From Pseudomonadota bacterium (GTDB lineage Bacteria > Pseudomonadota > Gammaproteobacteria > Burkholderiales > Ferrovaceae): a stretch of DNA of 53,863 nucleotides. Under the pieces are notes generated by a model. It was not told where the DNA came from. It saw only the letters and a program-made list of their open reading frames with translations, and ran no database searches. Where the stretch lies: the NCBI GenBank assembly GCA_021796835.1, contig JAKABO010000013.1:1-53863 (forward strand), written 5' to 3'. Positions within the stretch are counted from its first letter, which is position 1; each line of letters begins with the position of its first letter. Positions 1 to 10,108 of the stretch are shown here, in pieces. The translations under genes were made by a program, and so were the position numbers.

Positions 1-1
1 A

Positions 2-77
<76 letters not shown>

Positions 78-401
78 CAAAAGAATCCGTGCATCATACA
101 GGGTTCAAGGGACTCATGCAAGGGACGTTGGGTGAGGAAAGGATTCCCCGGGGATTGCCGGAAGATTGTTGGGGGGTAAGTGAGCGTTATTCAGCGCCAG
201 AGTGTCCTTCTCGACGGGGGAATTATGGGGGGCGGATTGATGGCTTCTCGGGGGGCAATAAAAGTGTTTCTGGCCTGTTGGGTGGTGAATTGATTCGGCA
301 AGAGCGAGGGTTGTAATTTATTGAAAATAATTATTTTTGAAATTCATAAATAAAACCTGGTTTTTTGAATTTGCATTTTGTTTCAATTTTGTTTTATGAT
401 T
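78..401. other. Gene-free interval between tRNA-Ala and the H-NS-like gene
   Basis: No supported gene. The first 240 bases are G-rich and hold only an open frame without family resemblance or a ribosome binding site. From about 318 the sequence turns strongly AT-rich, as is usual upstream of hns-like genes, and could be bent DNA. Confidence 0.5.
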
Positions 402-410
402 TGGTATACT
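402..410 (+). promoter_or_regulatory. Extended -10 promoter for the H-NS-like gene
   Basis: TG at 402-403, one base, then TATACT at 405-410 form an extended -10 element inside an AT-rich tract. No good -35 is present; TTCAAT at 382-387 is the best-spaced candidate (17 bp). The start codon lies about 95 bases downstream, which implies a sizeable 5' leader. Confidence 0.5.
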
Positions 411-505
411 GATCGGCAATCCAGTGATTACGATCTGTTGTCGGTAATTCGGATTGGGTACTTTAAAACGTGCCTTAAGTTTCACTTAATAAAAGGAATG
501 TGATG

Positions 506-802
506 ATGGCAACTTATGAAGAATTGATGGCTCAGGCAGAGGAATTGAAACAGCAGGCAGAGGCCGTGCGTCAACAGGAAAAGTTGGGCGTGATTGCAGA
601 GATTCGCGAGAAAGTGGCGCGTTACGGTATCACGGCCAAGGAGTTGGGGCTGGTGGGAACACGCGCCGTGGCCCGCTCCGCCGGATCCGGTGTTCGCTAT
701 CGGGGTCCTAATGGGGAAATCTGGAATGGCAAGGGACGTCGTCCCGATTGGCTTAAACAGGCTACCAGCGCGGGGCGAAACAAGTCCGACTTTGCGATCT
801 GA
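506..802 (+). CDS. H-NS family nucleoid-associated protein
   Basis: Small DNA-binding protein (98 aa) of the H-NS/StpA type, expected to bind and silence AT-rich DNA as oligomers. Residues 1-40 are rich in Glu, Gln and Lys with heptad-like spacing and form the coiled-coil oligomerisation part. Residues 64-85 carry the C-terminal DNA-binding domain with the family signature NGKGRRPDWL. Three in-frame starts (GTG 500, ATG 503, ATG 506) follow an AAGGA at 493-497. I chose 506 because its spacing (8 nt) is best and homologues begin MATYEEL or similar; 503 is possible. The gene stands alone and converges with rarA. Family assignment is firm; its targets cannot be seen. Confidence 0.9.
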   Translation: MATYEELMAQAEELKQQAEAVRQQEKLGVIAEIREKVARYGITAKELGLVGTRAVARSAGSGVRYRGPNGEIWNGKGRRPDWLKQATSAGRNKSDFAI

Positions 803-849
803 TTGCCTCGTCCCTTCCCTGAAAAAAATTCGCAGGGCAAGGCAGGTGC

Positions 850-2160
850 TTACGTTGTCTTGTCCCTGGATTGATCGTCCAGATTCTTCAGGAAATCCAT
901 TTTTTCGGCAATCCTGATTTCCAGCCCGCGGGGTACGGGACGGTACCACCGGGGAGGTTTCATGTCTGCAGGCAGATAGGTTTCTCCTGCGGCGTAGGCA
1001 TGGGGTTCGTCATGGGCATAGCGATAAGTTTTTCCATGGCCCATTTCTTTCATCAAACGGGTTGGCGCATTGCGTAGATGCATGGGAACTTCACGGCTCC
1101 TGTCCTGTTTTACGAAGGCAGAAGCCTGGTTGTAGGCCATGTAACCGGCATTGCTCTTGGCCGCAACGGCAAGGTAGATGACTGCCTGGCCGAGCGCCAG
1201 TTCTCCTTCCGGGCTACCCAGTCGTTCAAGGGTCAGCGCGGCATCATTGGCAATCTGCATGGCCCTTGGATCTGCCAGACCGATGTCTTCCCATGCCATC
1301 CGGACGATTCGTCGCGCCAGGTAACGGGGATCGGCCCCCCCATCCAGCATCCTGCACAGCCAGTAGAGCGCAGCATCGGGATTGGAGCCGCGCACCGACT
1401 TGTGCAGGGCGGAAATCTGGTCATAGAAGTTGTCCCCCCCCTTATCAAATCTTCTGCTGTTCAGGGTGAGCGCATTCTGGATGAAATCGGCATCGATCAT
1501 GGTCACGCCTGCCGTGCCTGCGGCCGTATTGCACTGTTCCAGCAGGTTCAAAAACCTTCGGGCGTCCCCGTCGGCATAGCCAATGAGGGTGTCAACGGCC
1601 AAGTCGTCGAACTGGAGCTGACCCAGTGCCTTTTCCTGTGCCCGCCGCAGCAATTGTCTCAGTTCGTTTTCCGTCAGGGGCTTCAGGACATAGACCTGGG
1701 CGCGGGACAGAAGGGCTGAATTCACTTCAAACGACGGGTTTTCGGTCGTCGCGCCAATGAAGGTGACCAGACCGCTTTCGGCATAGGGCAGCAGGGCATC
1801 CTGCTGGTTCTTGTTAAACCTGTGAATTTCATCCACAAACAGGAGGGTGTGTTTGCCACGGGCCAGGTTCTCCTGCGCCTGCTCCATCGCTGCCCTGATG
1901 TCTTTCACCCCGGAGAACACGGCGGACAGGGCGATGAATTCACAATCAAAGGCGCGTGCAGTCAGCCGGGCCAGGGTTGTCTTGCCCACGCCTGGCGGCC
2001 CCCACAGAATCATGGAATGGGGTTTTCCTGATTGAAAAGCCAATTTCAACGGCTTGCCTTCACCCAGAAGATGGGACTGCCCAATGACTTCATCCAGTTC
2101 CTTGGGACGGAGGGCTTCAGCCAGGGGAGCAACGGGCTGTTGTGGGAATAAATCAGCCAT
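850..2160 (-). CDS. rarA: Replication-associated recombination protein A (RarA/MgsA), AAA+ ATPase
   Basis: Clamp-loader-related AAA+ ATPase that acts at stalled forks with SSB and RecA. The 436-aa protein has Walker A GPPGVGKTT at residues 54-62 and Walker B LLFVDEIHRF near 106-115, followed by a FIGATTENP sensor 1 and the tetramerisation domain containing AMEDIGLADP-like sequence (here MAWEDIGLADPRA). Length matches the family (430-450 aa). The start at MADLFPQQP is chosen because AGGGAAA lies just upstream and the family begins with this sequence; a 73-codon open extension upstream has no similarity to RarA. It is divergent from mutS, with about 215 bp between the starts. Confidence 0.95.
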   Translation of the reverse strand: MADLFPQQPVAPLAEALRPKELDEVIGQSHLLGEGKPLKLAFQSGKPHSMILWGPPGVGKTTLARLTARAFDCEFIALSAVFSGVKDIRAAMEQAQENLARGKHTLLFVDEIHRFNKNQQDALLPYAESGLVTFIGATTENPSFEVNSALLSRAQVYVLKPLTENELRQLLRRAQEKALGQLQFDDLAVDTLIGYADGDARRFLNLLEQCNTAAGTAGVTMIDADFIQNALTLNSRRFDKGGDNFYDQISALHKSVRGSNPDAALYWLCRMLDGGADPRYLARRIVRMAWEDIGLADPRAMQIANDAALTLERLGSPEGELALGQAVIYLAVAAKSNAGYMAYNQASAFVKQDRSREVPMHLRNAPTRLMKEMGHGKTYRYAHDEPHAYAAGETYLPADMKPPRWYRPVPRGLEIRIAEKMDFLKNLDDQSRDKTT

Positions 2161-2377
2161 GATTTTTCCCTGCCGACACGCGGGATTGCGCCATAAACCC
2201 TTCGGGTGTTTGTAGGCGGGGTAATCCGGCCAATGGAGGTATGGGGTTCTGGGACATGACGGGGCTTCCGTGTCAGCGGAAAACAGTAGGGGGTCCGGGA
2301 ATCGGATGGAGCATGGATTATAATCCATTCCATTCAGGGTGGACGCCCTCCGATTTTCGCTACAGGTTTCCTCGCTC

Positions 2378-4984
2378 ATGGATCATTCAGCCCATACCCC
2401 GGTGATGCGCCAATATTTGGCTCTGAAGGCCCAACATCCGGATCGCCTGGTTTTTTACCGGATGGGAGACTTTTACGAACTGTTCTATGAGGATGCGGAA
2501 AAAGCCGCACGCTTGCTGGATATTTCACTGACCAGTCGCGGGATGTCCGCAGGTCGGCCGGTTCCCATGGCGGGAATCCCGTACCATGCGGCCGAGGGCT
2601 ACCTGGCGCGTCTGGTTGAACTGGGGGAATCGGTGGCGATTTGCGAGCAGGTGGGCGATCCGGCCACCAGCAAGGGTCTGGTGGCGCGTCAGGTGATGCG
2701 CGTGGTGACGCCGGGAACCGTGACCGAGGCTGCCCTTCTGCCGGATCATCGAGATGCCCCGCTGGTGGCGCTGATACAACGGTCCGGGCAGGTGGGTGTG
2801 GCAGTTCTGACCTTGAGCAGTGGGCGCTTCCGGGTGCTGGAGGTTCCGCTGCCAGGTTTGATGTCCGAATTGGAGCGCATTCAGGCCCGGGAAATACTCT
2901 GTCAAAGTGGAGAAGAGCCGGCGACCCGGGGAGGCTGGGTGGTTCATGCCCTCCCTGCCTGGCATTTCGACGAAAATCGGGCCCTGCGCGATTTGACGCA
3001 GCATTTTGGCGTGCATGACCTGGCGGGGTTCGGTCCGGTGAGTCCGCTGATGTTGCAGGCTGCCGGGGCACTTTTTCACTATGTGCAGCAGGCCCAGGGG
3101 GCGCACTTGCCCCATATCGATCGCCTGGAAGTTCAGCAGACCAGGGATTGGGTATATCTGGATGAAATCACGCGACGCAATCTGGAAATCACGGAAACCT
3201 TGCGCGGCAGCGGGGCTCCCACCCTGTGTTCATTACTGGATACCTGTCGCAATTCCATGGGGCGACGTTTGCTTCGCCACTGGTTGCACCATCCCCTGCG
3301 TGATTTGAGCGTGATTCGGGCCCGCCAGGAAGGTGTCCGGTGCCTCATTGGTCGAGGAGATGCGCACCAGGCCCTGCAACTGCAAAGTTTTCTCAAGACC
3401 ACGGGCGATGTGGAGCGGGGGGTGGGAAGGATTGCCCTGGGGAGCGCGCGCCCCAGGGATCTGGTGGCGTTGCGCGAAACCTTGCAGGGGTTGCCCGATC
3501 TTTGGACGACAATCCAGGATCTGACGGACTCGGCGCGTCTGCGGGAATTGCATGATGTGTTGTGCCACTTCCCCGGCGAAGTGTTGGACCTGCTGCAGCG
3601 TTCCATTGCTTCTGATCCGGCACCTTTGATCCGGGAGGGCGGGGTCATCGCGCAGGGCTTTGATGCCGAACTGGATGAATTGCGCAGCATTCAGAACGAC
3701 TGCGGCGCTTTCCTGCAGGCTCTGGAGCAACAGGAGAGAGCGCGGACGGGCATTCCCACCTTGAAGGTGGAATACAACCGGGTACATGGGTTCTATATCG
3801 AGGTGACCCACGTACATCGGGAGCGCATTCCCGATAACTACCAGCGCCGCCAGACCCTCAAGAATGCCGAGCGTTATCTCACGCCCGAACTCAAGGCGTT
3901 TGAAGAGCGGGCACTGGCTGCGGGAGAGCGTGCTTTGGCCCGGGAGAAATGGCTGTATCAGCACGTTCTGGAAACGTTGAAGCAGTTTCTCGGGGAACTC
4001 AAAATGCTGGCCTCGGCTATCGCCGAACTGGATGTGTTGGCCTGTTTCGCGGAACGGGCTGTGGCGCTGAATCTGGTGGCTCCCGAGTTCTGCGCGGAGT
4101 TCCGCATGGAGATCGAGGCGGGGCGGCATCTGGTGGTGGAACAGCAGGTGGAACGGTTCGTGCCCAACGATACCCGTTTGCACGAGGGGCGTCGTCTGCT
4201 TCTGATCACGGGCCCCAACATGGGGGGCAAGTCCACCTACATGCGGCAGACTGCCCTGATTGCCCTGCTGGCGCATACCGGAAGTTTCGTGCCGGCGCGA
4301 CGCGCGCTTCTCGGTCCCCTGGATCAGATTTTCACCCGGATCGGGGCGGGTGACGATCTGGCTTCGGGGCGATCCACTTTTCTGGTGGAAATGTCGGAAG
4401 CCGCCTATATTCTGCACCATGCGACTCCCGCCAGCCTGGTTCTGGTGGATGAGATCGGGCGGGGAACGTCCACCTTTGACGGACTGGCACTGGCCCACGC
4501 CATTGCCCGCCATCTGTTGGAGAAGAATCGTTGCGCCTGCCTGTTTGCGACGCATTACTTCGAGTTGACCCACCTGGAACGGGAGGTGGCGGGGGTGGCC
4601 AACGTGCATCTGGATGCAGTGGAACACCACGACCGTATCGTATTCCTGCACGCGCTGGAAGAAGGTGCGGCCAGTCGCAGTTACGGCCTCCAGGTGGCGG
4701 CTTTGGCAGGCATTCCCCGACCGGTGCTGCGCTGGGCGCGGGAATTGTTGACGCGCCTGGAACAGCAACCGGGGCTACGCCCGGCTCAGGACGACCTGTT
4801 TCAACAGGAATGGAAGCCACTGCCGGAAGTCGAGCGGGAGGAAAATTTTCAGAAACCGGAACCTCATCCGGCAATCGTGCGTCTTGCCGCTTTGGAACCT
4901 GATCGGTTGACCCCCCGTGAAGCGTTGGAAACCCTGTACGCCCTGGTGGCGCAGGTTCAATCGAACCCGGTGCCGGGGGGCTGA
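2378..4984 (+). CDS. mutS: DNA mismatch repair protein MutS
   Basis: Recognises mismatches and starts methyl-independent or MutL-dependent repair. The 868-aa protein shows the N-terminal mismatch-reading Phe-x-Glu (F32-Y33-E34 in GDFYELF), connector and lever domains, then the ATPase with Walker [10 protein letters not shown] near residue 611 and Walker [13 protein letters not shown] near 691. The C-terminus carries the usual short tail with helix-turn-helix. Start ATG 2378 ([10 protein letters not shown]) is favoured over an in-frame GTG at 2339 because only the former aligns with typical MutS N-termini; the Shine-Dalgarno signal is weak for both. All catalytic motifs are intact, so a mutator phenotype is not suggested. 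Confidence 0.97.
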   Translation: MDHSAHTPVMRQYLALKAQHPDRLVFYRMGDFYELFYEDAEKAARLLDISLTSRGMSAGRPVPMAGIPYHAAEGYLARLVELGESVAICEQVGDPATSKGLVARQVMRVVTPGTVTEAALLPDHRDAPLVALIQRSGQVGVAVLTLSSGRFRVLEVPLPGLMSELERIQAREILCQSGEEPATRGGWVVHALPAWHFDENRALRDLTQHFGVHDLAGFGPVSPLMLQAAGALFHYVQQAQGAHLPHIDRLEVQQTRDWVYLDEITRRNLEITETLRGSGAPTLCSLLDTCRNSMGRRLLRHWLHHPLRDLSVIRARQEGVRCLIGRGDAHQALQLQSFLKTTGDVERGVGRIALGSARPRDLVALRETLQGLPDLWTTIQDLTDSARLRELHDVLCHFPGEVLDLLQRSIASDPAPLIREGGVIAQGFDAELDELRSIQNDCGAFLQALEQQERARTGIPTLKVEYNRVHGFYIEVTHVHRERIPDNYQRRQTLKNAERYLTPELKAFEERALAAGERALAREKWLYQHVLETLKQFLGELKMLASAIAELDVLACFAERAVALNLVAPEFCAEFRMEIEAGRHLVVEQQVERFVPNDTRLHEGRRLLLITGPNMGGKSTYMRQTALIALLAHTGSFVPARRALLGPLDQIFTRIGAGDDLASGRSTFLVEMSEAAYILHHATPASLVLVDEIGRGTSTFDGLALAHAIARHLLEKNRCACLFATHYFELTHLEREVAGVANVHLDAVEHHDRIVFLHALEEGAASRSYGLQVAALAGIPRPVLRWARELLTRLEQQPGLRPAQDDLFQQEWKPLPEVEREENFQKPEPHPAIVRLAALEPDRLTPREALETLYALVAQVQSNPVPGG

Positions 4985-5050
4985 AGACGCGCCGGTTTTC
5001 TGCCTGTCGGGCAGATCAGGTAGAATGCATCCAGAAACGGGAGGATCCAC

Positions 5051-5524
5051 ATGCTGAAAACAGGACAACCGGCCCCGGGTTTTGAGTTGCCCGATGCAGG
5101 GATGGAAATGGTTTCCCTTAATGGCTACCTGGGGCGGTGGATCGTCGTGCTTTTTTTCTATGCGCGGGATGCGTTGCCTCAATGTCGTGAGGAGGCCATC
5201 GGCTTCAGTGACCGGGAAGAAGAATTTGACCGCCTTGGCGCCAAGGTGCTGGGTGTTTCCCAGGATGATGTGCTGTGCCATGCGGACTTTTGTGAGGCTC
5301 ACGGCTTGAATGCCCGGCTCCTGTCGGACGTGGAAGGGGAGGTTTGTCAACGTTACGATGTCCTGCGGGAAAAGGAGATGGGTGGGCAGAAACGATCCTG
5401 TGTGGATCGTATCACCTACATCATCGATCGCCAGGGAGTGGTTCGTTTTGCAGTAGCGGTGAACAACAACCGCGACCATGTGGTCGAAGTGTTGAATCTT
5501 GTCAAGGAACTTAATCGATCATGA
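5051..5524 (+). CDS. PrxQ/Bcp-like peroxiredoxin with altered active-site motif
   Basis: Thioredoxin-fold protein of 157 aa resembling bacterioferritin comigratory protein (PrxQ), which reduces peroxides with thioredoxin. The fold signature is clear: APGFELPD near the start, VVLFFYARD strand, LGVSQDD, and a C-terminal YIIDRQGVVRF strand. However, the catalytic PxxxTxxC motif is degraded: Cys45 is present, but the Pro is Ala38 and the Thr is Leu42 (ARDALPQC). The usual resolving Cys five residues later is Ile50. Cys77 and Cys84 are alternative partners. Good Shine-Dalgarno GGGAGGA precedes ATG 5051. The stop overlaps slyD by 4 nt, so the two are co-translated. Peroxidase activity is uncertain. 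Confidence 0.8.
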   Translation: MLKTGQPAPGFELPDAGMEMVSLNGYLGRWIVVLFFYARDALPQCREEAIGFSDREEEFDRLGAKVLGVSQDDVLCHADFCEAHGLNARLLSDVEGEVCQRYDVLREKEMGGQKRSCVDRITYIIDRQGVVRFAVAVNNNRDHVVEVLNLVKELNRS

Positions 5525-5997
5525 TTATCGCAAAGAATTCAGTCGTCACGCTCGCTTTCGTATTGCGGGACGATCAGGGGGTTTTGCTGGAAGAGAGCGA
5601 CCCGACCATCAGTTACCTGCATGGGGGCTATGACGGCATTTTTCCTTTGGTGGAAGAAACGCTGGAGGGTCAGGAAGAAGGGTTTGCCTGTACGGTGACC
5701 ATGACGCCGGACATGGCTTTCGGGGAGTACGATCCCACGTTACGCAGAACGGAACCGCGTTCGCTGTTTCCGCCTCAGGTCAAGGTGGGGATGCAGTTTC
5801 AGGGCGAGGGGGAAGGCGATCAGAACTGGCTGTTTGCGGTGACGGAAGTCACGGATGAAACAGTGACGCTGGATGGGAATCATCCGTTGGTTGGCAAGAC
5901 GCTGGTGTTCGACTGTACGGTGAAAGGCGTGCGGCGTGCCAGTGCTGAAGAACTGGAACATGGCCATGTTCATGGAGAACATGGCCATCACCATTGA
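5521..5997 (+). CDS. slyD: FKBP-type peptidyl-prolyl isomerase SlyD
   Basis: Cytoplasmic prolyl isomerase and chaperone that also delivers nickel. The 158-aa protein has the split FKBP domain (residues 1-68 and 122-142) with the insert-in-flap chaperone domain between them (AFGEYDPTLRR onward). The C-terminal tail, residues 147-158, contains seven histidines and fits the metal-binding tail of SlyD, although it is shorter than the E. coli tail and lacks its cysteines. ATG 5521 overlaps the stop of the peroxiredoxin gene (ATGA). Confidence 0.92.
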   Translation: MIIAKNSVVTLAFVLRDDQGVLLEESDPTISYLHGGYDGIFPLVEETLEGQEEGFACTVTMTPDMAFGEYDPTLRRTEPRSLFPPQVKVGMQFQGEGEGDQNWLFAVTEVTDETVTLDGNHPLVGKTLVFDCTVKGVRRASAEELEHGHVHGEHGHHH

Positions 5998-6001
5998 AGC
6001 A

Positions 6002-6469
6002 TCAATTGGTTTTCAGGTAGGCCGGCCACGGCGTCCCCAGTTCATTCTGGGTCAGACGTGGGCTCTGGAACAGGGTCCACTTGCCAATCAACCCCTTGGA
6101 CCAGATCCCTAGAACCAGTTGACCATCGCGATATTCGCAGCGGTAGGTGGCGGGGATCGTGGTCGATCCCGTGCCAAACGGGACACCGGTGAGATCGGCA
6201 TCGGTCTCAATGATGACGCCATCCTCCGTGCGCAGGATGCGTTCGTGGATGTTCTTGGCGGCGTTCCCTGGTGAGGCGTTCAGCATGCTCACGGGACAGG
6301 CGGCCTGCATGGCTTCCAGTTCCAGGCCGGGTTTATTGGCGATCTCCCGTTGGCTGGGGTGCGCCAGTTTGAGTTCGTCGGGATAGGGTTCGCCGGCTTG
6401 GGCAACGAGCGGGGCTGCCGTCAGCAAGGCCAGAACGACCAGCATCGGGCGTCGGATGGGTGCAGGCAT
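6002..6469 (-). CDS. Secreted protein of unknown function
   Basis: I do not recognise a family. The 155-aa product begins with a classic signal peptide (two Arg, hydrophobic VVLALLTAAPLVA, cleavage likely after AQA near residue 25). The mature part has two cysteines, C58 and C110, that could form a disulfide, and a C-terminal half rich in Thr, Gly and aromatic residues (TYRCEYRDGQLVLGIW). A GGAG sits 6 nt before ATG. It converges with slyD, the ends being 4 nt apart. Probably periplasmic. Confidence 0.75.
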   Translation of the reverse strand: MPAPIRRPMLVVLALLTAAPLVAQAGEPYPDELKLAHPSQREIANKPGLELEAMQAACPVSMLNASPGNAAKNIHERILRTEDGVIIETDADLTGVPFGTGSTTIPATYRCEYRDGQLVLGIWSKGLIGKWTLFQSPRLTQNELGTPWPAYLKTN

Positions 6470-6666
6470 AGGAGTTCTCCAGATCAGATCGTTATTCGGT
6501 TATGACGGGAGTGGCGATGACCCGACCTTCCCTCCCATGAGGCGATTCTACTGCAATCTGTGGAGAATCGTGCGGTGAGAAGGGGAAGAGATGCAAGTTT
6601 TGCCGCTTGGGGTCATAATGGCGCAGTTGATTTCCTTTCCCAGTTCCGCTGCGTGTGGATTACAGG

Positions 6667-8550
6667 ATGCCTCGGCACATGAATGATGAATCGGTCGTTT
6701 CAGATACCCTTGCTGAAGATTCTCTCCTGCTTCAGATCCGTGCGTTGGGCCATCTGCCTTCTCCTTCCTCTACCGCTTTGCGTCTCTATGCGTTGATCCA
6801 GTCGGACGACGTGGATTTGCACAAAATGGCCGAAGTGATCAAGGGGGATGTGGCGCTGACCGTGCGCCTGATCCGCCTGGCCAACCGTCCGGGAGGGAAT
6901 CCGGGGCGTCCGGTGGCTTCCGTCGAAGAAGGGTTGATGCGCCTCGGACTCAAAACCGTGGCGGGATTGGCCGTGGGCATGTCGGTGATCGATGATGCTG
7001 TCGCCTCGAGTGCGCCGGATGCCTCGGCCTATCTGGCGCTGTGCCGTCACTCCCTGGCGGCGGCGGTGCTGGCTGAGTGGATGTGTGACCGTCCTGACGT
7101 TCCGGCCAGTGCCGCCGACCTTTTTACCTGTGCCTTGCTGGCACGGATTGGGCAACTGGCCCTGCTCCGTTTCTACCCGGAGCCTTACTCGGTTCTGCTT
7201 CGTTTGAAGCAGAACGCGCATGAATTACTGGGTGCGGAACGAGAACAACTGGGCATCGATCATCAGGCGATCACTCTGGCGTTGTTGCAGGAATGGGGGT
7301 TTCCTGATCCGCTGACGGAGGCCATCCGAATTTCCGAGGCAGAACCTGAATTGCGGGTGGGCAATGACCGCAGTCACGTCATGGCACAAATTCTCAATTT
7401 TGCCTGGGAGGCCGCTCCTGCGTTGGTCTCCCGGCGTCCGGAAAAGATCATGAGCCATCTGGAATATGGCTTGGCCCTGTTGGGGCAAAACGTGTTGGCG
7501 GAAGAACTCTCCGGAATGGTCGGGAACATCCTCCAGCATTGGCTTGAGTGGGATTCTCACAAACAGGAACACGATCATTCCGCTACAAATGCTGCCCAGG
7601 ATATGGGTGACCCAGAGACGGTCACGGCGCAACTGTTGCTCGTGGGGGTTCCCGAGGACACACGTCGGTCATGGGAACCGGCCTTCGTGGAACGGGGTTA
7701 CGGCGTTTTGAGCGCGGACTCCTGGGGAGCCGTGACGGCCCAGATGACCAACGAACGGGTGGAGTTCATGATCCTCTGGCAGGATGAACTCCGCACCCTG
7801 GGGGAGCAGGAAAAACGATTGTTTGAATCCTGGGTGGGAGAGGAACGACGGGCGATCGTGGTGCTGGTTCCAGACCTGAATGCGCCCTTTGCCCATGAAC
7901 TTCTGGAAATCGGGGCGGACATCGTCCTGCCCTGCACGGTGTCTGCCGCCCTGCTGGGTGCTCAGTTGGCGCGGTTGGAGGATAAACTGGTGGTGGCGCG
8001 AAACCTGGAATCCGAACGGGCTGCGCACCGCAAGTTATTGTCCGAACTGGTATTGACGACGCGTAAATTGCATTTGCAGACCTTGACGGATCCGCTGACG
8101 GGGCTGGCCAACCGGCGGATGGCTGAGGCTTTCCTGAAACGTCACTGGTCTCTGGTGGAACGCCGCAACATTCCGCTGGGATGTCTTATCATCGATCTCG
8201 ATGACTTCAAGCGAATCAATGACAAATTTGGGCACGATGCCGGAGATGCCGCCCTTCGGGCCTTTGCCGCCGTCCTCCGGGAGAATGTCCGCCAGGAAGA
8301 CCTGGCGGTCCGTTTGGGCGGAGATGAGTTTTTGGTGGTGTGTCCTCTGGCACAGGTCTCCAACCTGGAATATCTGCGCGAGCGCCTGATCGAGGTGGCT
8401 CATCGGTTGAGGCTGGAAACAGGCCCTTTGTCGTGTTCCATCGGCTTTGCCGAAAGCGATCGAAACACCATGAAATCCCCGTCCGCATTGCTGAAACAGG
8501 CAGATGAACATTTGATGCGGTTGAAACGTAGTCGTCCAGGAAAAGGGTGA
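6667..8550 (+). CDS. HDOD domain - diguanylate cyclase (GGDEF) protein
   Basis: Signalling protein (about 627 aa) that should make c-di-GMP. Residues about 25-220 form an HDOD domain (LPSPSSTALRLYALIQ, then DVALTVRLIRLAN). Residues about 320-440 look like a receiver-like domain without obvious phospho-acceptor motif. A short coiled coil leads into the GGDEF domain (LTDPLTGLANRR, then RLGGDEF at 549-555). The active site GGDEF is intact, and RQED five residues upstream preserves the inhibitory I-site, so product inhibition is expected. Start: ATG 6667 is tentative; GTG 6655 and ATG 6679 are in frame. It lies directly upstream of cbbL on the same strand, separated by 125 bp. Confidence 0.9.
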   Translation: MPRHMNDESVVSDTLAEDSLLLQIRALGHLPSPSSTALRLYALIQSDDVDLHKMAEVIKGDVALTVRLIRLANRPGGNPGRPVASVEEGLMRLGLKTVAGLAVGMSVIDDAVASSAPDASAYLALCRHSLAAAVLAEWMCDRPDVPASAADLFTCALLARIGQLALLRFYPEPYSVLLRLKQNAHELLGAEREQLGIDHQAITLALLQEWGFPDPLTEAIRISEAEPELRVGNDRSHVMAQILNFAWEAAPALVSRRPEKIMSHLEYGLALLGQNVLAEELSGMVGNILQHWLEWDSHKQEHDHSATNAAQDMGDPETVTAQLLLVGVPEDTRRSWEPAFVERGYGVLSADSWGAVTAQMTNERVEFMILWQDELRTLGEQEKRLFESWVGEERRAIVVLVPDLNAPFAHELLEIGADIVLPCTVSAALLGAQLARLEDKLVVARNLESERAAHRKLLSELVLTTRKLHLQTLTDPLTGLANRRMAEAFLKRHWSLVERRNIPLGCLIIDLDDFKRINDKFGHDAGDAALRAFAAVLRENVRQEDLAVRLGGDEFLVVCPLAQVSNLEYLRERLIEVAHRLRLETGPLSCSIGFAESDRNTMKSPSALLKQADEHLMRLKRSRPGKG

Positions 8551-8579
8551 TGGCGGGATTAATAAGGTTTGGTGATCGT

Positions 8580-8675
8580 GGCGATTAGAATTATTTAGTT
8601 TATTTATACTTGATTTCCGATAAGATGCTTACCAGTAAGACCCCTGAGTAGCAGCTAACCCGATGGAGGAAAACC
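8580..8675 (+). promoter_or_regulatory. cbb operon control region
   Basis: AT-rich stretch before cbbL with a candidate -10 TATACT at 8605-8610 and a perfect short palindrome CTTAC-CA-GTAAG at 8628-8639. A strong Shine-Dalgarno GGAGGA lies at 8665-8670. The palindrome might be a regulator site or the start of a leader hairpin. No cbbR gene is adjacent. No convincing -35 could be matched. Confidence 0.4.
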
Positions 8676-10097
8676 ATGTCAGTGAAGAAATACAATGCTG
8701 GTGTGAAGGAATATCGCCAGACCTACTGGACCCCTGAATACACCCCTAAAGACACGGATTTGTTGGCGTGTTTCAAAATCACCCCGCAGCCTGGAGTGGA
8801 CCGCGAAGAAGTGGCCGCTGCCGTGGCCGCCGAATCGTCCACCGGAACCTGGACCACGGTATGGACCGATCTTTTGACGGATCTGGACTACTACAAGGGG
8901 CGTGCCTATAAAATCGAGGATGTCCCCGGCGACGATACCTGTTATTACGCTTTTGTGGCCTACCCCATTGACCTCTTCGAAGAGGGATCGGTCGTCAACG
9001 TGTTGACCTCGTTGGTGGGCAATGTGTTCGGTTTCAAGGCGTTGCGCGCCCTCCGCCTGGAAGACGTGCGCTTCCCCATTGCGTATGTCATGACCTGTGG
9101 CGGTCCTCCTCACGGGATTCAGGTAGAACGGGATGTGATGAACAAATATGGTCGTCCCATGCTGGGTTGCACCATCAAGCCCAAGTTGGGTCTGTCCGCC
9201 AAGAACTATGGCCGCGCCGTTTATGAATGCCTGCGTGGGGGTCTGGACTTTACCAAGGATGACGAAAACGTCAACTCCCAGCCGTTCATGCGCTGGAAGC
9301 AACGTTTCGATTTCGTCATGGAAGCCATCGAGAAGGCGGAACGCGAAACCGGTGAGCGCAAGGGTCACTATCTGAACGTGACGGCGCCCACCCCGGAAGA
9401 AATGTACAAGCGTGCGGAGTATGCCCGGGACATCGGTGCGCCGATCATCATGCACGATTACCTGACCGGAGGGCTGACGGCCAATACCGGGTTGGCCAAC
9501 TGGTGCCGGGACAATGGCGTGCTGTTGCACATCCACCGGGCCATGCACGCTGTGCTCGACCGTAACCCCCATCACGGGATTCACTTCCGCGTGCTGACCA
9601 AGATACTGCGTCTGTCCGGTGGAGACCATCTCCATTCGGGTACCGTGGTGGGCAAACTGGAAGGTGATCGGGATGCCACACTGGGCTGGATCGACATCAT
9701 GCGCGACAGTTATGTCAAGGAAAACCGCAAGCGCGGGATCTTCTTCGATCAGGATTGGGGTTCCATGCCCGGCGTTCTGCCGGTGGCCTCTGGAGGGATT
9801 CACGTCTGGCACATGCCCGCCCTCGTGAACATTTTCGGGGATGATTCGGTCCTGCAGTTTGGTGGAGGCACGCTGGGTCACCCATGGGGCAATGCAGCCG
9901 GAGCCGCCGCCAACCGCGTGGCACTGGAAGCCTGTGTGGAAGCCCGCAACCAGGGCGTTGCCATCGAGAAGGAAGGCAAGGCCGTGTTGACCAAGGCCGC
10001 CGAACATAGTCCCGAATTGAAGATCGCCATGGAAACCTGGAAAGAAATCAAGTTCGAGTTCGATACCGTGGACAAACTGGACGTGGCCCACAAGTAA
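8676..10097 (+). CDS. cbbL: RuBisCO large subunit, form I
   Basis: Catalyses CO2 addition to ribulose 1,5-bisphosphate in the Calvin cycle. The 473-aa sequence is a complete form I large chain of the proteobacterial 'green-like' IA type, by overall resemblance. Visible active-site pieces are TIKPKLGLS with the catalytic lysines at 168 and 170, GLDFTKDDE with the carbamylated lysine at 194, and loop 6 GKLEGDR with Lys327; these match spinach 175, 201 and 334 with an offset of 7. It starts an operon with cbbS, cbbQ and cbbO; no carboxysome genes follow, so the enzyme is probably cytosolic (the IAq arrangement). The start follows GGAGGA at ideal spacing. Confidence 0.98.
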   Translation: MSVKKYNAGVKEYRQTYWTPEYTPKDTDLLACFKITPQPGVDREEVAAAVAAESSTGTWTTVWTDLLTDLDYYKGRAYKIEDVPGDDTCYYAFVAYPIDLFEEGSVVNVLTSLVGNVFGFKALRALRLEDVRFPIAYVMTCGGPPHGIQVERDVMNKYGRPMLGCTIKPKLGLSAKNYGRAVYECLRGGLDFTKDDENVNSQPFMRWKQRFDFVMEAIEKAERETGERKGHYLNVTAPTPEEMYKRAEYARDIGAPIIMHDYLTGGLTANTGLANWCRDNGVLLHIHRAMHAVLDRNPHHGIHFRVLTKILRLSGGDHLHSGTVVGKLEGDRDATLGWIDIMRDSYVKENRKRGIFFDQDWGSMPGVLPVASGGIHVWHMPALVNIFGDDSVLQFGGGTLGHPWGNAAGAAANRVALEACVEARNQGVAIEKEGKAVLTKAAEHSPELKIAMETWKEIKFEFDTVDKLDVAHK

Positions 10098-10108
10098 TGG
10101 TGCCTGAC

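Noticed and set aside
89-316. 75-codon open frame after tRNA-Ala
   Set aside because: Gly/Arg-rich by G-rich base composition, no Shine-Dalgarno, no family resemblance.
3233-4768. 511-codon open frame antisense to mutS
   Set aside because: Shadow of mutS codons with no motif and no ribosome site; similar long shadows lie opposite guaB and pnp.
8679-10091. 470-codon open frame antisense to cbbL
   Set aside because: It is in register with cbbL codons and arises from codon bias; composition (His, Gln, Gly) is typical of antisense shadows.
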